Positions 54,741 to 61,975 of a DNA stretch of 64,000 bases are shown here, one piece after another (within the stretch, counting starts at the first letter, position 1; each line of letters starts with the position of its first letter). The notes under the pieces are model-generated. The model was not told where the DNA came from, made no database searches, and saw only the letters and a list, made by a program, of their open reading frames with translations. The stretch is from Yersinia massiliensis CCUG 53443 (lineage in GTDB: Bacteria; Pseudomonadota; Gammaproteobacteria; Enterobacterales; Enterobacteriaceae): NCBI RefSeq assembly GCF_000312485.1, contig NZ_HE997643.1, positions 1,891,541 to 1,955,540 of the forward strand, given 5' to 3'. A program made the translations under genes and the position numbers.

Positions 54741-54901
54741 GTCGCCCTCCCCTTCTCAATTTCAGCTACCAGCAAAAGCACATTTTCAGGCGTTAACTCG
54801 TCTTGCCATTTGTCTGATGTGTCACTGGATTCGCGGAACATGATTTCTTCATGAGCTACGGCTTTAAGATTGGTGATTAGTGTTTCGATTGATCTGCTCA
54901 T
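54737..54901 (-). CDS. Small hypothetical protein
   Basis: A 54-residue acidic helical protein (MSRSIETLITNLKAVAHEEI...) with four-base overlaps at both ends; coding is supported by this coupling. No family recognised. Confidence 0.55.
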   Translation of the reverse strand: MSRSIETLITNLKAVAHEEIMFRESSDTSDKWQDELTPENVLLLVAEIEKGRAT

Positions 54902-55212
54902 TCACTCTCTCCTTTGATTCGAATGCCAGCAGTGCGGAGGGCCTCAGCGCACTCGTTAATGGCACGGTCATATTCATCACACTTTGGCACTCCATTGCCG
55001 TAAATTTCCGGCAACTCCACCACAAGACTCTCTCGCGACGCTTTCCACCACTTCCATGCGTCGCGGGCAGCAAGTGAGTAGTAATCAATTTCAGGATCTT
55101 CATCAGTGCCATGGTTGTACATCTTAAGCAGCATTTCAATATATGCATTGCCGGCGTGTTGCTTGCGGAATTCAGCTTCAAACTCTTCACGCGATTTAGT
55201 TATGTCCATCAT
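54898..55212 (-). CDS. Hypothetical phage early protein
   Basis: A 104-residue protein (MMDITKSREEFEAEF..., YYSLAARDAWKWWKASRESLVVELPE), typical of small enterobacterial phage early proteins; the second ATG (55209) may be used. GAGGAAATC precedes. Overlaps P. Function unknown. Confidence 0.65.
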   Translation of the reverse strand: MMDITKSREEFEAEFRKQHAGNAYIEMLLKMYNHGTDEDPEIDYYSLAARDAWKWWKASRESLVVELPEIYGNGVPKCDEYDRAINECAEALRTAGIRIKGESE

Positions 55213-55898
55213 GATTTCCTCGGCATGTTCAGCTTGGCGCGTAGCTCTGCGATGTGGTCGAGCGCTTTCGCATTGCTAACCGGAATGTGAAGTTTGGGAA
55301 TTTGCACCACTGGCGCGGGGATCAGCTCTCCAGACTCAATGCGTTTCGACATGTCAGCCAACTCTTTGCCGCAACGCTTCCGTAAATCCTGCTCAGATAG
55401 CCCTTGCACTCGCTCTTGCGAGTAAAGCTTGGTAACCATCCAATAAGCCGCATTGCTAGCCCACGGGAACGCTTCGGCGCTGCTGAACATGTCACGGCGC
55501 TTGGCGTAGTCCATCACCATGTCGTAAAGCTCATCAGCATCAGGCAGCCCAGCGGCGCGGGTAGCACCCTGCTTGCACCATGCGATGAATTGTCCCGGCG
55601 ACGGGAGGAACGGCGTAGCTTGCTGACGGGCGATCTTCATCCCTGCGTTAACTTGGTCGATGCTGGTAATGCCGTTTTCGACAAAAGCCAACACCCACTG
55701 CCGGCGTAGTTCGTTCAGGTCGCTTTGGTCTTTGATGCTGGTCATTAGCGCTGGAAATGCAGCTTTCAACTGGCGAAATAGCTCGTTGAATATCTGCGCG
55801 GCCTGCTCTGGCACCTGCTGCTTTGGCTTTTCAGTGCCATAAATCTGCTGCAATGATTGACCATCACGGTTCTGGATGACTGTGACGACATTTCTCAT
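55209..55898 (-). CDS. P: Replication protein P-like (helicase loader)
   Basis: Recruits the host DnaB helicase to the phage origin. The 229-residue protein has AQIFNELFRQLKAAFPALMTSIKDQSDLNELRRQWVLAF, PFLPSPGQFIAWCKQG and YDMVMDYAKRRDM, matching lambda P-type loaders. It overlaps O by four bases. Confidence 0.87.
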   Translation of the reverse strand: MRNVVTVIQNRDGQSLQQIYGTEKPKQQVPEQAAQIFNELFRQLKAAFPALMTSIKDQSDLNELRRQWVLAFVENGITSIDQVNAGMKIARQQATPFLPSPGQFIAWCKQGATRAAGLPDADELYDMVMDYAKRRDMFSSAEAFPWASNAAYWMVTKLYSQERVQGLSEQDLRKRCGKELADMSKRIESGELIPAPVVQIPKLHIPVSNAKALDHIAELRAKLNMPRKS

Positions 55899-56884
55899 AC
55901 CGATACCCCGTTTATCCAGTCAGTGTTATCAAAATCAATAACAGGCTTACCAGTGGTGGTGCCTGATTGCTGCTTCTTGCGCTTGATGTCCAGCTTGTCC
56001 CATTTCTCGCGGAGCGTTGACGGGCAAAGCACATTGCCACACCAGAAGCTATCCTGAGTGGCCCACTTGAAGAGCACACACATATCTCGGTGATTCCTGC
56101 CATCCCTTTCCCTCATCAGCCGGATGCTATTGGCCCAGCCAGCAAAAGACGGCTTTTTAGCGTCAGGGGCAATCATCAGCACAGCGCTAAACATCCACTC
56201 CGCTGCCCGAAGGTCATCAGCCGTTCCCCAATTTTTACCGCTTTGGATTGCAGCATCAGGACGAACTACAGGAAGCTTCTTAGGTGAGGTGTCAGGGGAT
56301 TCGTTAGAATTCTCTGACGTAAAGGGTTTTATATTATTGTTATTACCTTCTTGTTCATGATGTGCGGGTTTAAGTGCGGCGTTATGTGCGGCACCACCAT
56401 CCAAAGCCTCGCCGTTACTGGCTTCGCTATGTGCGGGTTTAAGTGCGGCGTTATGTGCGGGTAAATTGTCTATTTTTTCGGCATATTCAGCGTAATTTAG
56501 GATGGTGATTACCGTCCCTTTTCGCTTCTCGCCACCCGTTGAAATCATCCCTTCTTTAACGAAAAAGGAGAGCATCCTGCCCACCGCATCACGGCTTGTT
56601 GGCTTACCTTCTCTGTCGCACAGAGATAGCCCTAAATCAGCCGCTGTCGTGACCAGTTGACCGGCTTGAAGGTTCCATTGGTTGCCTTTGAAATTAACCG
56701 TGCGGGGCTTTCTTTGAGCACCCAATAACAGGTCCTCCCATAGAGTCCGCAGGAAAACATCTTTGTGCCAAGGTTTCTTCTTGATGCTTCGGTACAACGG
56801 GACATAACCAAGCTTCTGGTTCTCCATCCTGTTGCTCCTGCGCTCACGTTCGGCGCTGATATCAAATAGTTTGGCTGTACTCAT
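55895..56884 (-). CDS. O: Replication protein O-like (origin binding)
   Basis: Binds the phage origin and starts replication. The 329-residue protein has an N-terminal winged-helix region (LGYVPLYRSIKKKPWHKDVFLRTLWEDLLLGA, FKGNQWNLQAGQLVTTAADLGLS) and a C-terminal P-interacting domain. The middle repeats NAALKPAH twice because the gene contains iterons (56358-56460). The ATG at 56884 overlaps the stop of the preceding KilAC-type gene. Confidence 0.85.
   Translation of the reverse strand: MSTAKLFDISAERERRSNRMENQKLGYVPLYRSIKKKPWHKDVFLRTLWEDLLLGAQRKPRTVNFKGNQWNLQAGQLVTTAADLGLSLCDREGKPTSRDAVGRMLSFFVKEGMISTGGEKRKGTVITILNYAEYAEKIDNLPAHNAALKPAHSEASNGEALDGGAAHNAALKPAHHEQEGNNNNIKPFTSENSNESPDTSPKKLPVVRPDAAIQSGKNWGTADDLRAAEWMFSAVLMIAPDAKKPSFAGWANSIRLMRERDGRNHRDMCVLFKWATQDSFWCGNVLCPSTLREKWDKLDIKRKKQQSGTTTGKPVIDFDNTDWINGVSV
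56358..56460. repeat. Origin iterons inside O
   Basis: Two exact 32-base copies (56358-56389 and 56429-56460) each contain three units spaced 12 bases apart with the core GTGCGG, six units in all. AT-rich stretches lie on either side (about 56311-56350 and 56468-56500). This resembles the iteron-containing origin within lambda O. Confidence 0.7.
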
Positions 56885-57558
56885 GCGGCAATATCCTTGA
56901 TTTGATGAGCAGCCAGTAATCCGGCGATCCATTGGATGCCTTTAGGGGTGAACTTGTTTTGAATGAAAGCGTGACCGTTTGTTAGGTTTTCGCCTGTTTT
57001 AACAGTGAAGCGATCCGCATCGATGTGTTGAGCGTAAGGCGTTAGCTTCCCAGCTAGCAAATACATAATTTCGCTATCAATCAGAAACTTACGGAAGGCG
57101 TTTTCTTTGATGTGTAGAAGCTTGCACGTTTCGCGAAAACCAAGAGATCCGGTTGCATTTACGTAGCTGTCAACGAACTGAGCTTTCGGGGCTGCAATGG
57201 CAAGTTGATTTTCTAGTTTCTGCTTTTCTTCTGCGAGGTCTGCTGCCAGTCGTAAAGCATCTGGCAAGTTTTGAGGGATTCGCGCCTGACTTTCTAGTTC
57301 CTGCCAGCGGTCTACTAGACGAGCTGTGAACTCAGGGGAAAGCTGCGCAACGACGATGTAGCTATCTCGCTTGCCAACTTGGTACACAGCCACCGATTGA
57401 CCAAGGTGATTCTTAACTTCCCCCAATGGGGGGAGTTGAATTGTTCCACGAAGTGCCAGTCTTTCGATTGATTGCTTAACTTTGTCATGCCGAGACTCAA
57501 CGAGATCAGCTATCTCATGACTGGTCATAGTCGGGTTTACTACCGTAGATAAACTCAT
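56881..57558 (-). CDS. Rha/KilAC-type regulatory protein
   Basis: The 225-residue protein has an Rha-like N-terminus (MTSHEIADLVESRHDKVKQSIERL, SYIVVAQLSPEFTARLVDRWQELE) and a KilAC C-terminal domain (KAQFVDSYVNATGSLGFRETCKLLHIKENAFRKFLI, then KFTPKGIQWIAGLL). It lies between cII and O. KilAC proteins act as phage antirepressors or regulators. Confidence 0.82.
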   Translation of the reverse strand: MSLSTVVNPTMTSHEIADLVESRHDKVKQSIERLALRGTIQLPPLGEVKNHLGQSVAVYQVGKRDSYIVVAQLSPEFTARLVDRWQELESQARIPQNLPDALRLAADLAEEKQKLENQLAIAAPKAQFVDSYVNATGSLGFRETCKLLHIKENAFRKFLIDSEIMYLLAGKLTPYAQHIDADRFTVKTGENLTNGHAFIQNKFTPKGIQWIAGLLAAHQIKDIAA

Positions 57559-57569
57559 GTATAGTTACC

Positions 57570-57857
57570 TCAGAAATTGAGCGTTATTTGAGAAGCCTCT
57601 CCTGTTCGCGCAGGGGCTTTTTGCTTTCCGGTCACCGCAATCACAGCCTGCCTTGCGATTTCCCTTATCACGCTCGTCTCCCATATCTTCTCCAGAAGAA
57701 CAAACGTCACTGCCATGTCATGTACGTTTAACCGGCTGACCTTTGATTCGGCCCAGCCAGCCTCCCGCGCAAACTTGCTCTGACCCTTGATAGCCATTCG
57801 GCTTCGTAGCTCAGATTCAACTTCCATAATTCTCTTGCTGTTACTTGCACGTTCCAT
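57570..57857 (-). CDS. cII: CII-like transcriptional activator
   Basis: Activates the establishment promoter for CI. The 95-residue protein has ELRSRMAIKGQSKFAREAGWAESKVSRL, the helix-turn-helix pattern of lambda CII, and similar length (97). It lies between cro and the replication genes as expected. Confidence 0.82.
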   Translation of the reverse strand: MERASNSKRIMEVESELRSRMAIKGQSKFAREAGWAESKVSRLNVHDMAVTFVLLEKIWETSVIREIARQAVIAVTGKQKAPARTGEASQITLNF

Positions 57858-57888
57858 TGCGTACTCTTCCCTTGTTAGATGTTGTTAC

Positions 57889-57912
57889 GTGACAAAGCTG
57901 TGAGCTTGTCAC
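57889..57912. repeat. Inverted repeat downstream of nutR
   Basis: GTGACAAAGCT pairs with AGCTTGTCAC with one bulge. It lies between cro and cII where lambda has the rho-dependent tR1 region. No T-run follows. Confidence 0.45.
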
Positions 57913-57920
57913 TTTTGTTG

Positions 57921-57961
57921 CCCCAGACTTTCCGGGGTGAGGCCAGTAGTGTTAAAGAGCG
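57921..57961 (-). promoter_or_regulatory. nutR-like site (boxA plus boxB hairpin)
   Basis: On the minus strand, after cro, CGCTCTTTAAC (57961-57951) is a near-perfect boxA. Thirteen bases later CCCCGGAAAGTCTGGGG (57937-57921) forms a hairpin. The same hairpin core recurs at 60816-60836 upstream of the N-like gene. Confidence 0.7.
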
Positions 57962-57968
57962 GTAGTGC

Positions 57969-58184
57969 TTAAGCTGCTTTAGTTGTTGGTTTTCCGTACA
58001 ACAACCAAGATGGTTCACATTGAAGTGCGCTTGCGATTTCAAACAAAAAGCGAGGTCGTTTGGTTGCACCCGACTCAATTTGCTGAATTGATTGCTGCTT
58101 GATTCCGGCTTTTTCCGCCAGTTCAGCCTGCGTAAGATTCAGCTCTGAGCGCTTTTGCTTGAGGCGTTCCGATATAGTTTCCAT
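57969..58184 (-). CDS. cro: Cro-like repressor
   Basis: A 71-residue helix-turn-helix protein ([41 protein letters not shown]), resembling the first 65 residues of CI. It begins the rightward early operon (minus strand here) and faces cI. AAGGAGG precedes the ATG at 58184; the frame is open 13 codons upstream. Confidence 0.88.
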   Translation of the reverse strand: METISERLKQKRSELNLTQAELAEKAGIKQQSIQQIESGATKRPRFLFEIASALQCEPSWLLYGKPTTKAA

Positions 58185-58196
58185 ATTGCCTCCTTG

Positions 58197-58262
58197 ACAA
58201 AGTTTCTTGTATTTTACAGACAAGAAACCTTGTTTGTCAATTACAGCTTTTCTTGTGACTAT
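58197..58262. promoter_or_regulatory. Right operator: three CI/Cro sites with divergent promoters PR and PRM
   Basis: Three 14-base sites of type ACAAG-N4-CTTGT are at 58197-58210, 58220-58233 and 58243-58256, centres 23 bases apart. PR (minus strand): TTGACA (58239-58234), 18 bases, TAAAAT. PRM (plus): TTGTCA (58234-58239), 17 bases, GACTAT (58257-58262). The site layout suits a lambda-type switch. Confidence 0.8.
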
Positions 58263-58287
58263 TGGGAGGAAATTTATGAGGTGATTT

Positions 58288-58920
58288 ATGGGTATTGCAG
58301 AAAGAGTTAAGGCTAGGCGCGATGAATTAGGTATGACGCAAAGTGAGTTGGCGCTTAAGGCAGGGACAACTCAGCAGTCTATTGTTAATTTAGAAAATGG
58401 CACAACAAAGCGCCCCAGAAATCTTCTAGAAATATCTAAGGCTTTAAATACTGATCCTGACTACTTAATGTTTGGCAAAGGTGTCGGCAATGTTTCATTT
58501 GCTGGCGTTCACACCCCTGGTGTGCGGTATCCAGTGATAAGTAAGGTACAAGCTGGTGCTTGGGCTGAGGCCGTTGAGGTTTACACGATCAGAGATATTG
58601 AATTGTGGCTTGAGTCTGATGCACACGTTCAAGGCGAGGCATTTTGGCTTGAGGTCGATGGGGATTCAATGACTGCTCCAGTTGGGCTAAGCGTACCAGA
58701 AGGAACGTTTGTTTTGTTTGATACTGGGCGCGAACCAGTTAACGGCAACCTTGTCATTGCTAAGCTAACAGATTCTAACGAAGTTACTTTTAAGAAGCTG
58801 GTTATTGATGGCGGGTTACGCTACCTGAAAGGGTTAAACCCAGCATGGCCTCTTGTGCCAATCAATGGGAATTGCAAAATCATTGGTGTTGCTGTCGAAA
58901 CAAAGTTGCGGTTGGTCTAA
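58288..58920 (+). CDS. cI: CI repressor (helix-turn-helix plus S24 peptidase)
   Basis: Maintains lysogeny and is destroyed by RecA-stimulated self-cleavage. The 210-residue protein has an N-terminal helix-turn-helix (residues 2-60) and a LexA-like C-terminal domain with cleavage site Ala89-Gly90 (VQAGAW), Ser127 (DGDSM) and Lys159 (VIAKL). All catalytic elements are present, so the prophage should be SOS-inducible. It diverges from cro across the operators. Confidence 0.93.
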   Translation: MGIAERVKARRDELGMTQSELALKAGTTQQSIVNLENGTTKRPRNLLEISKALNTDPDYLMFGKGVGNVSFAGVHTPGVRYPVISKVQAGAWAEAVEVYTIRDIELWLESDAHVQGEAFWLEVDGDSMTAPVGLSVPEGTFVLFDTGREPVNGNLVIAKLTDSNEVTFKKLVIDGGLRYLKGLNPAWPLVPINGNCKIIGVAVETKLRLV

Positions 58921-59032
58921 TACCATAACCCACTGCTAGCCCATAGAGGGGTGGGTTGATTTATTACCCAAAGAGACGTTCTGGTGAACGGATGATAATT
59001 TTCATGTTATGGGATAAATGGATATTTAAACA

Positions 59033-59584
59033 GTGGCAAAAATAGATGACTACCTGCCAACGCAGGTCGAAGTTGACAGGGTTCTTTTTTGCAAAAAATT
59101 TGTCGACTTTTCACCACTGAAGTGGCAGACAAAGCCACCTCCCAACAGACTTAAAATGCAATTAGTTCCTATGGATGAGGACGGGATCCCCATATATGGA
59201 CTGAGTTTTATTTTACTCTGGAAGCCAGACCATGACTCATTCGAAAACCCCGATGAATCATATCCAAAAATGAATTTGGTAGCCCTATACCATCAAAAGA
59301 GAATCTTTGCAGTAGACACCTATCCTTTTGATAAGCACAAGAATAGCTTTAAAATTGAACATCCTGATTTTCAGGATAGCATCAATGGCCCCCATTACCA
59401 TCTGTACTATGAGATGGCTGGGCACTATAGTGAGAAGATAGGTTTTCCAATAACTGAAAACATTAAACCAGATGACTTTATTGGTTATTGGAATTATTTT
59501 TGTACAAAGCTTAATGTAACCTGTAAAGGCAAAATACAACTTCCACTTGAAGATGAATCCGGACAGATGGGATTTAATTTATGA
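59033..59584 (+). CDS. Hypothetical protein, first gene of a two-gene cassette after cI
   Basis: The 183-residue protein has no recognised family. It is soluble, with mixed helix and strand; notable parts are LSFILLWKPDHDSFENPDESYPKMNLVALYHQKRIFAVDTYPFDKH and an HYHLYYEMAGHYSEKIGFP segment. It follows cI by 112 bases and overlaps the next gene by four bases. In lambda the rexAB exclusion genes sit in this place. By location and coupling it may be part of an exclusion or toxin-antitoxin pair; this is inference. Confidence 0.6.
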   Translation: MAKIDDYLPTQVEVDRVLFCKKFVDFSPLKWQTKPPPNRLKMQLVPMDEDGIPIYGLSFILLWKPDHDSFENPDESYPKMNLVALYHQKRIFAVDTYPFDKHKNSFKIEHPDFQDSINGPHYHLYYEMAGHYSEKIGFPITENIKPDDFIGYWNYFCTKLNVTCKGKIQLPLEDESGQMGFNL

Positions 59585-60336
59585 TGTGCTCAACCGTTAT
59601 CTCTAACTTAGGTTTCGAATGCCACCCAATAGGTAGCGGAACCTTACGAATTATTAGCCCATTCACTTATTGTGATGATGGGGAGCATGTTGGTGCCTTT
59701 GTCAGAGAGATCAATGGTAAGTATCTTGTCAGCGACCGTTGTGATGCTCTTATGAATATGGAGTCAAGAGGGATATCTTTAACCAAGAAGAGAATTGAAG
59801 ATATCCGTTCACTATTACTTCGTGAGGGCGCTGAACTCAATGACCGCGGTGAAATCATTGGGTGGGCGACTGAAAATAACATTGGCTCTGTAACTTCAGG
59901 TGTAATAAGGGCTGGAATACTTGCTTCAAGCTTATCTACAGATTGGTATCAGCCTGTTCATGTGGAGAAATTTGAAAGTCAGGTGATTGAGTTCATGTAT
60001 CACTCAGAAATTAAAAGCATTATCTCTTTGAGGGATTCTGTGTTAGGAATGAGTGGGCATCACATTACAGTGCCGATCACCGTGAAAACACCATCTCCAA
60101 AACTGATATTTACATCCAGCGTAAAAAGTGGAGGTAGCTGGAATAGCGCCTACTCTTTGCTTGGTAAATTAATTGACTTGAAAAATTCTGGCGATGATTT
60201 TAACAATAGGTATGTCGTTGTTGATAGTGATTCAATCGGCGAACAAATGCACCAGCTAAGCCTTTTGTTCAATGAAACAAGCCATGTGCTCCCATTCTCC
60301 AAGAGAGAGTCATGGATCCATAGGTTAGCAGCATAA
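59581..60336 (+). CDS. DUF1828/DUF1829-like protein, second gene of the cassette
   Basis: The 251-residue protein starts with a DUF1828-like domain (GSGTLRIISPFTYCDDGEHVGAFVREINGKYLVSDRCDALMNMESRG, about residues 18-67) and a DUF1829-like C-terminal domain with KTPSPKLIFTSSVKSGGSWNSAYSLLGKLIDLK. The biochemical function of these domains is not known to me. The ATGA overlap shows it is cotranslated with its partner. Two terminators follow. Expressed with cI in the lysogen, it is a good candidate for superinfection exclusion. Confidence 0.7.
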   Translation: MMCSTVISNLGFECHPIGSGTLRIISPFTYCDDGEHVGAFVREINGKYLVSDRCDALMNMESRGISLTKKRIEDIRSLLLREGAELNDRGEIIGWATENNIGSVTSGVIRAGILASSLSTDWYQPVHVEKFESQVIEFMYHSEIKSIISLRDSVLGMSGHHITVPITVKTPSPKLIFTSSVKSGGSWNSAYSLLGKLIDLKNSGDDFNNRYVVVDSDSIGEQMHQLSLLFNETSHVLPFSKRESWIHRLAA

Positions 60337-60347
60337 TAAATCCACTA

Positions 60348-60373
60348 ACCCGGCCCCGCTGCCGGGTTTTTTG
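60348..60373 (+). terminator. Terminator of the cI operon
   Basis: ACCCGGC-N6-GCCGGGT followed by T6, 11 bases after the stop of the second cassette gene. Confidence 0.85.
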
Positions 60374-60457
60374 TGCCTGTAATCTTGCTATGTTATGAAG
60401 TTGTTATCATAATCAAATTGCAACACCAGATATTACTTCGCTCAACATTGATCCTTT

Positions 60458-60487
60458 AGCCCACATAGCCTCACGTGGGCTTTTTTA
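60458..60487 (+). terminator. Second terminator before the left promoter
   Basis: AGCCCAC-N9-GTGGGCT followed by T5-6, insulating the left promoter from cI operon transcription. Confidence 0.75.
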
Positions 60488-60644
60488 TGCCTGTAATCTG
60501 ACAATCTCACCACCCTACCCGCATTAAACACTACTCACTTCACACTTTTCACGCCTGTTAGCCGGTGCGATGGGTCACATCTGAATTATTTTCAAAATAA
60601 ATTCACTTATAAATCAAAGAAATATTGTAATCACAACCAAATAA

Positions 60645-60687
60645 ACAATATATCTTGTTTACAGCCATACAAGGTTTCTTGTATTCT
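60645..60687 (+). promoter_or_regulatory. Left operator and PL promoter
   Basis: ACAAGGTTTCTTGT (60669-60682) is the exact reverse complement of the middle right operator site. ACAATATATCTTGT (60645-60658) is a second match, centres 24 bases apart. A PL promoter can be drawn as TTTACA (60658-60663), 18 bases, TATTCT (60682-60687). Confidence 0.7.
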
Positions 60688-61026
60688 CTATCCATCGAAA
60701 CGAAACATCGATGCGGCAGACAGGAATCACTCGCCGCGCCAGTCAGGACGACAGGTTGCTCATTAACAAAGCGGGGAACGAAAGCAGAGATGCTAATCAA
60801 TCCTCGTGACGGATTTCTCCCGGATAGTCTGGGAGACCAAAGTGAAGTTGGCTTTGGGATGTGGTGGAAGCGTAACGAAACGAGACGCAAGCAACGCCAC
60901 CGATGAGCAGTACAAGTCTGCGCAGCCACAACGGCTTACGGATGCAAGCAAAGCTGACCATGACAGTACGAGGCTGGAAAGTTAGTCAGCCCACCACATC
61001 ACCAAAGCCAATCACCGGAGGTAATC
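60688..61026 (+). other. Long N leader with a nutL-like site
   Basis: About 340 bases without a credible gene. A boxA-like TGCTCATTAACA (60757-60768) and a hairpin TCTCCC-GGATAGTCT-GGGAGA (60816-60836) sharing the nutR hairpin core are present. The boxA to boxB distance (48 bases) is longer than usual. A strong GGAGG site precedes the gene at 61027. Confidence 0.6.
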
Positions 61027-61320
61027 ATGGTAACGATCACAGTCAAGCCAGCTAAAGAGAATTCAAAGACACGCAAGTTTAAGCGTACAGGTGAATTCTT
61101 CGCGGCTAAGGATGCCAACCGAGTGCTGGCAAGTCGCATTGAAGCAGCGTTCACAAAGCTCTCTGAGGGCTGCACGGCGAGGGTATACAAAGCAACGATG
61201 CCTGTACCGGTTCGCAGCAGTGAGCAGCCAAGCGCAGACAACATATGTCTGCCTGAAGTGGCTAAGTTTTCAGCAGGCTTCCGTAAAGTTCGTGAAGATT
61301 GCTATCACGTTATTAAGTAG
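61027..61320 (+). CDS. N: N-like early antiterminator
   Basis: The 97-residue protein begins MVTITVKPAKENSKTRKFKRTGEFFAAKDANRVLASRI when read in order; this parallels the phage 21 N N-terminus (MVTIVWKESKGTAKSRYKARRAEL...). Its C-terminal ICLPEVAKFSAGFRKV resembles the end of P22 N (LLPGVALYAAGHRK). The basic N-terminal segment would bind boxB RNA. It is the first gene of the left operon, after a nutL-like leader. Strength: motif similarity by memory plus position. Confidence 0.65.
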   Translation: MVTITVKPAKENSKTRKFKRTGEFFAAKDANRVLASRIEAAFTKLSEGCTARVYKATMPVPVRSSEQPSADNICLPEVAKFSAGFRKVREDCYHVIK

Positions 61321-61348
61321 GCCCACCACATAGTTAAGGGGTAAGAGA

Positions 61349-61816
61349 ATGAGATTTGAAGAACTACCATATGAAGTACAGGTGATAGCGGCGAACACAC
61401 TCTCGGATAGATTCCCTTTGTGTGGTTCGTCAAAAAGTAATGGCTTCGAACCAGCAACAGCGCTGGCCCGAGATGTTAAAGCAGCATTTACTGAGCTTTA
61501 CTCTCCTGATGAAGCCTCTATTAAAAAGTCGTCCATAGCCATAGACGCCAGCGAAGCGGTTAATCAGATTAGCGAGCTTCTTGAATCACTTAAACTTAAA
61601 TCCTTTGAGAGTGTCTCTGAGCATATCATCAACCTGCTTCTTAACAGAGGCAGTGGCTTGTTCGATTACATCGTCTTTAGTGATAGCGCGGCCGCAGTCG
61701 GCGCAACTGACATCAACGAAATTGTTGTCAAAATCAAAGTCGTCGGGCCGACTGACAAGCTCGCTGCCGCAATCAGGGCAGGCAACCTTCAAAGTTTTAG
61801 TGCTCATGGTAATTAA
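61349..61816 (+). CDS. Hypothetical left-operon protein
   Basis: The 155-residue frame starts MRFEELPYEVQVIAANTLSDRF and has RDVKAAFTELYSPDE, so its first half looks like a genuine phage early protein. From about residue 80 onward it is antisense to a zinc-finger gene on the other strand, and this half may be non-functional or fused by mutation. GTAAGAGA precedes the ATG. Confidence 0.55.
   Translation: MRFEELPYEVQVIAANTLSDRFPLCGSSKSNGFEPATALARDVKAAFTELYSPDEASIKKSSIAIDASEAVNQISELLESLKLKSFESVSEHIINLLLNRGSGLFDYIVFSDSAAAVGATDINEIVVKIKVVGPTDKLAAAIRAGNLQSFSAHGN
61586..61807 (-). CDS. Small putative zinc-binding protein (ECs_2282-like), antisense to the preceding frame
   Basis: A 73-residue protein starting MSTKTLKVACPDCGSELV with a second knuckle CADCGRAITKDDVIEQA, the pattern of small phage zinc-ribbon proteins. 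Both CXXC pairs are intact. It runs against the left operon. A possible AGGG site lies before the ATG at 61807. The frame is open 35 codons upstream. Confidence 0.65.
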   Translation of the reverse strand: MSTKTLKVACPDCGSELVSRPDDFDFDNNFVDVSCADCGRAITKDDVIEQATASVKKQVDDMLRDTLKGFKFK

Positions 61817-61922
61817 ATCCCTATATTGACTGTGGAATAACCAACATATCAATTTTCCTTGACTGTGGAAAGTAGGGAAACCACGGCTGGGCGTGGCTAA
61901 AAATCCCAGCACAAATTATAGG

Positions 61923-61945
61923 AGGTCACTTAGGTGGCCTTTTTT
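61923..61945 (+). terminator. Terminator in the left operon
   Basis: AGGTCAC-N4-GTGGCCT (one wobble pair) followed by T5. It may be overcome by N antitermination. Confidence 0.6.
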
Positions 61946-61975
61946 ATTGCCTAAATTGGCGTAACTGAGGAATGA

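Noticed and set aside
60655..60906. An 83-codon frame across the PL promoter and N leader
   Set aside because: It overlaps operator, promoter and nut-like elements, and its composition is not protein-like.
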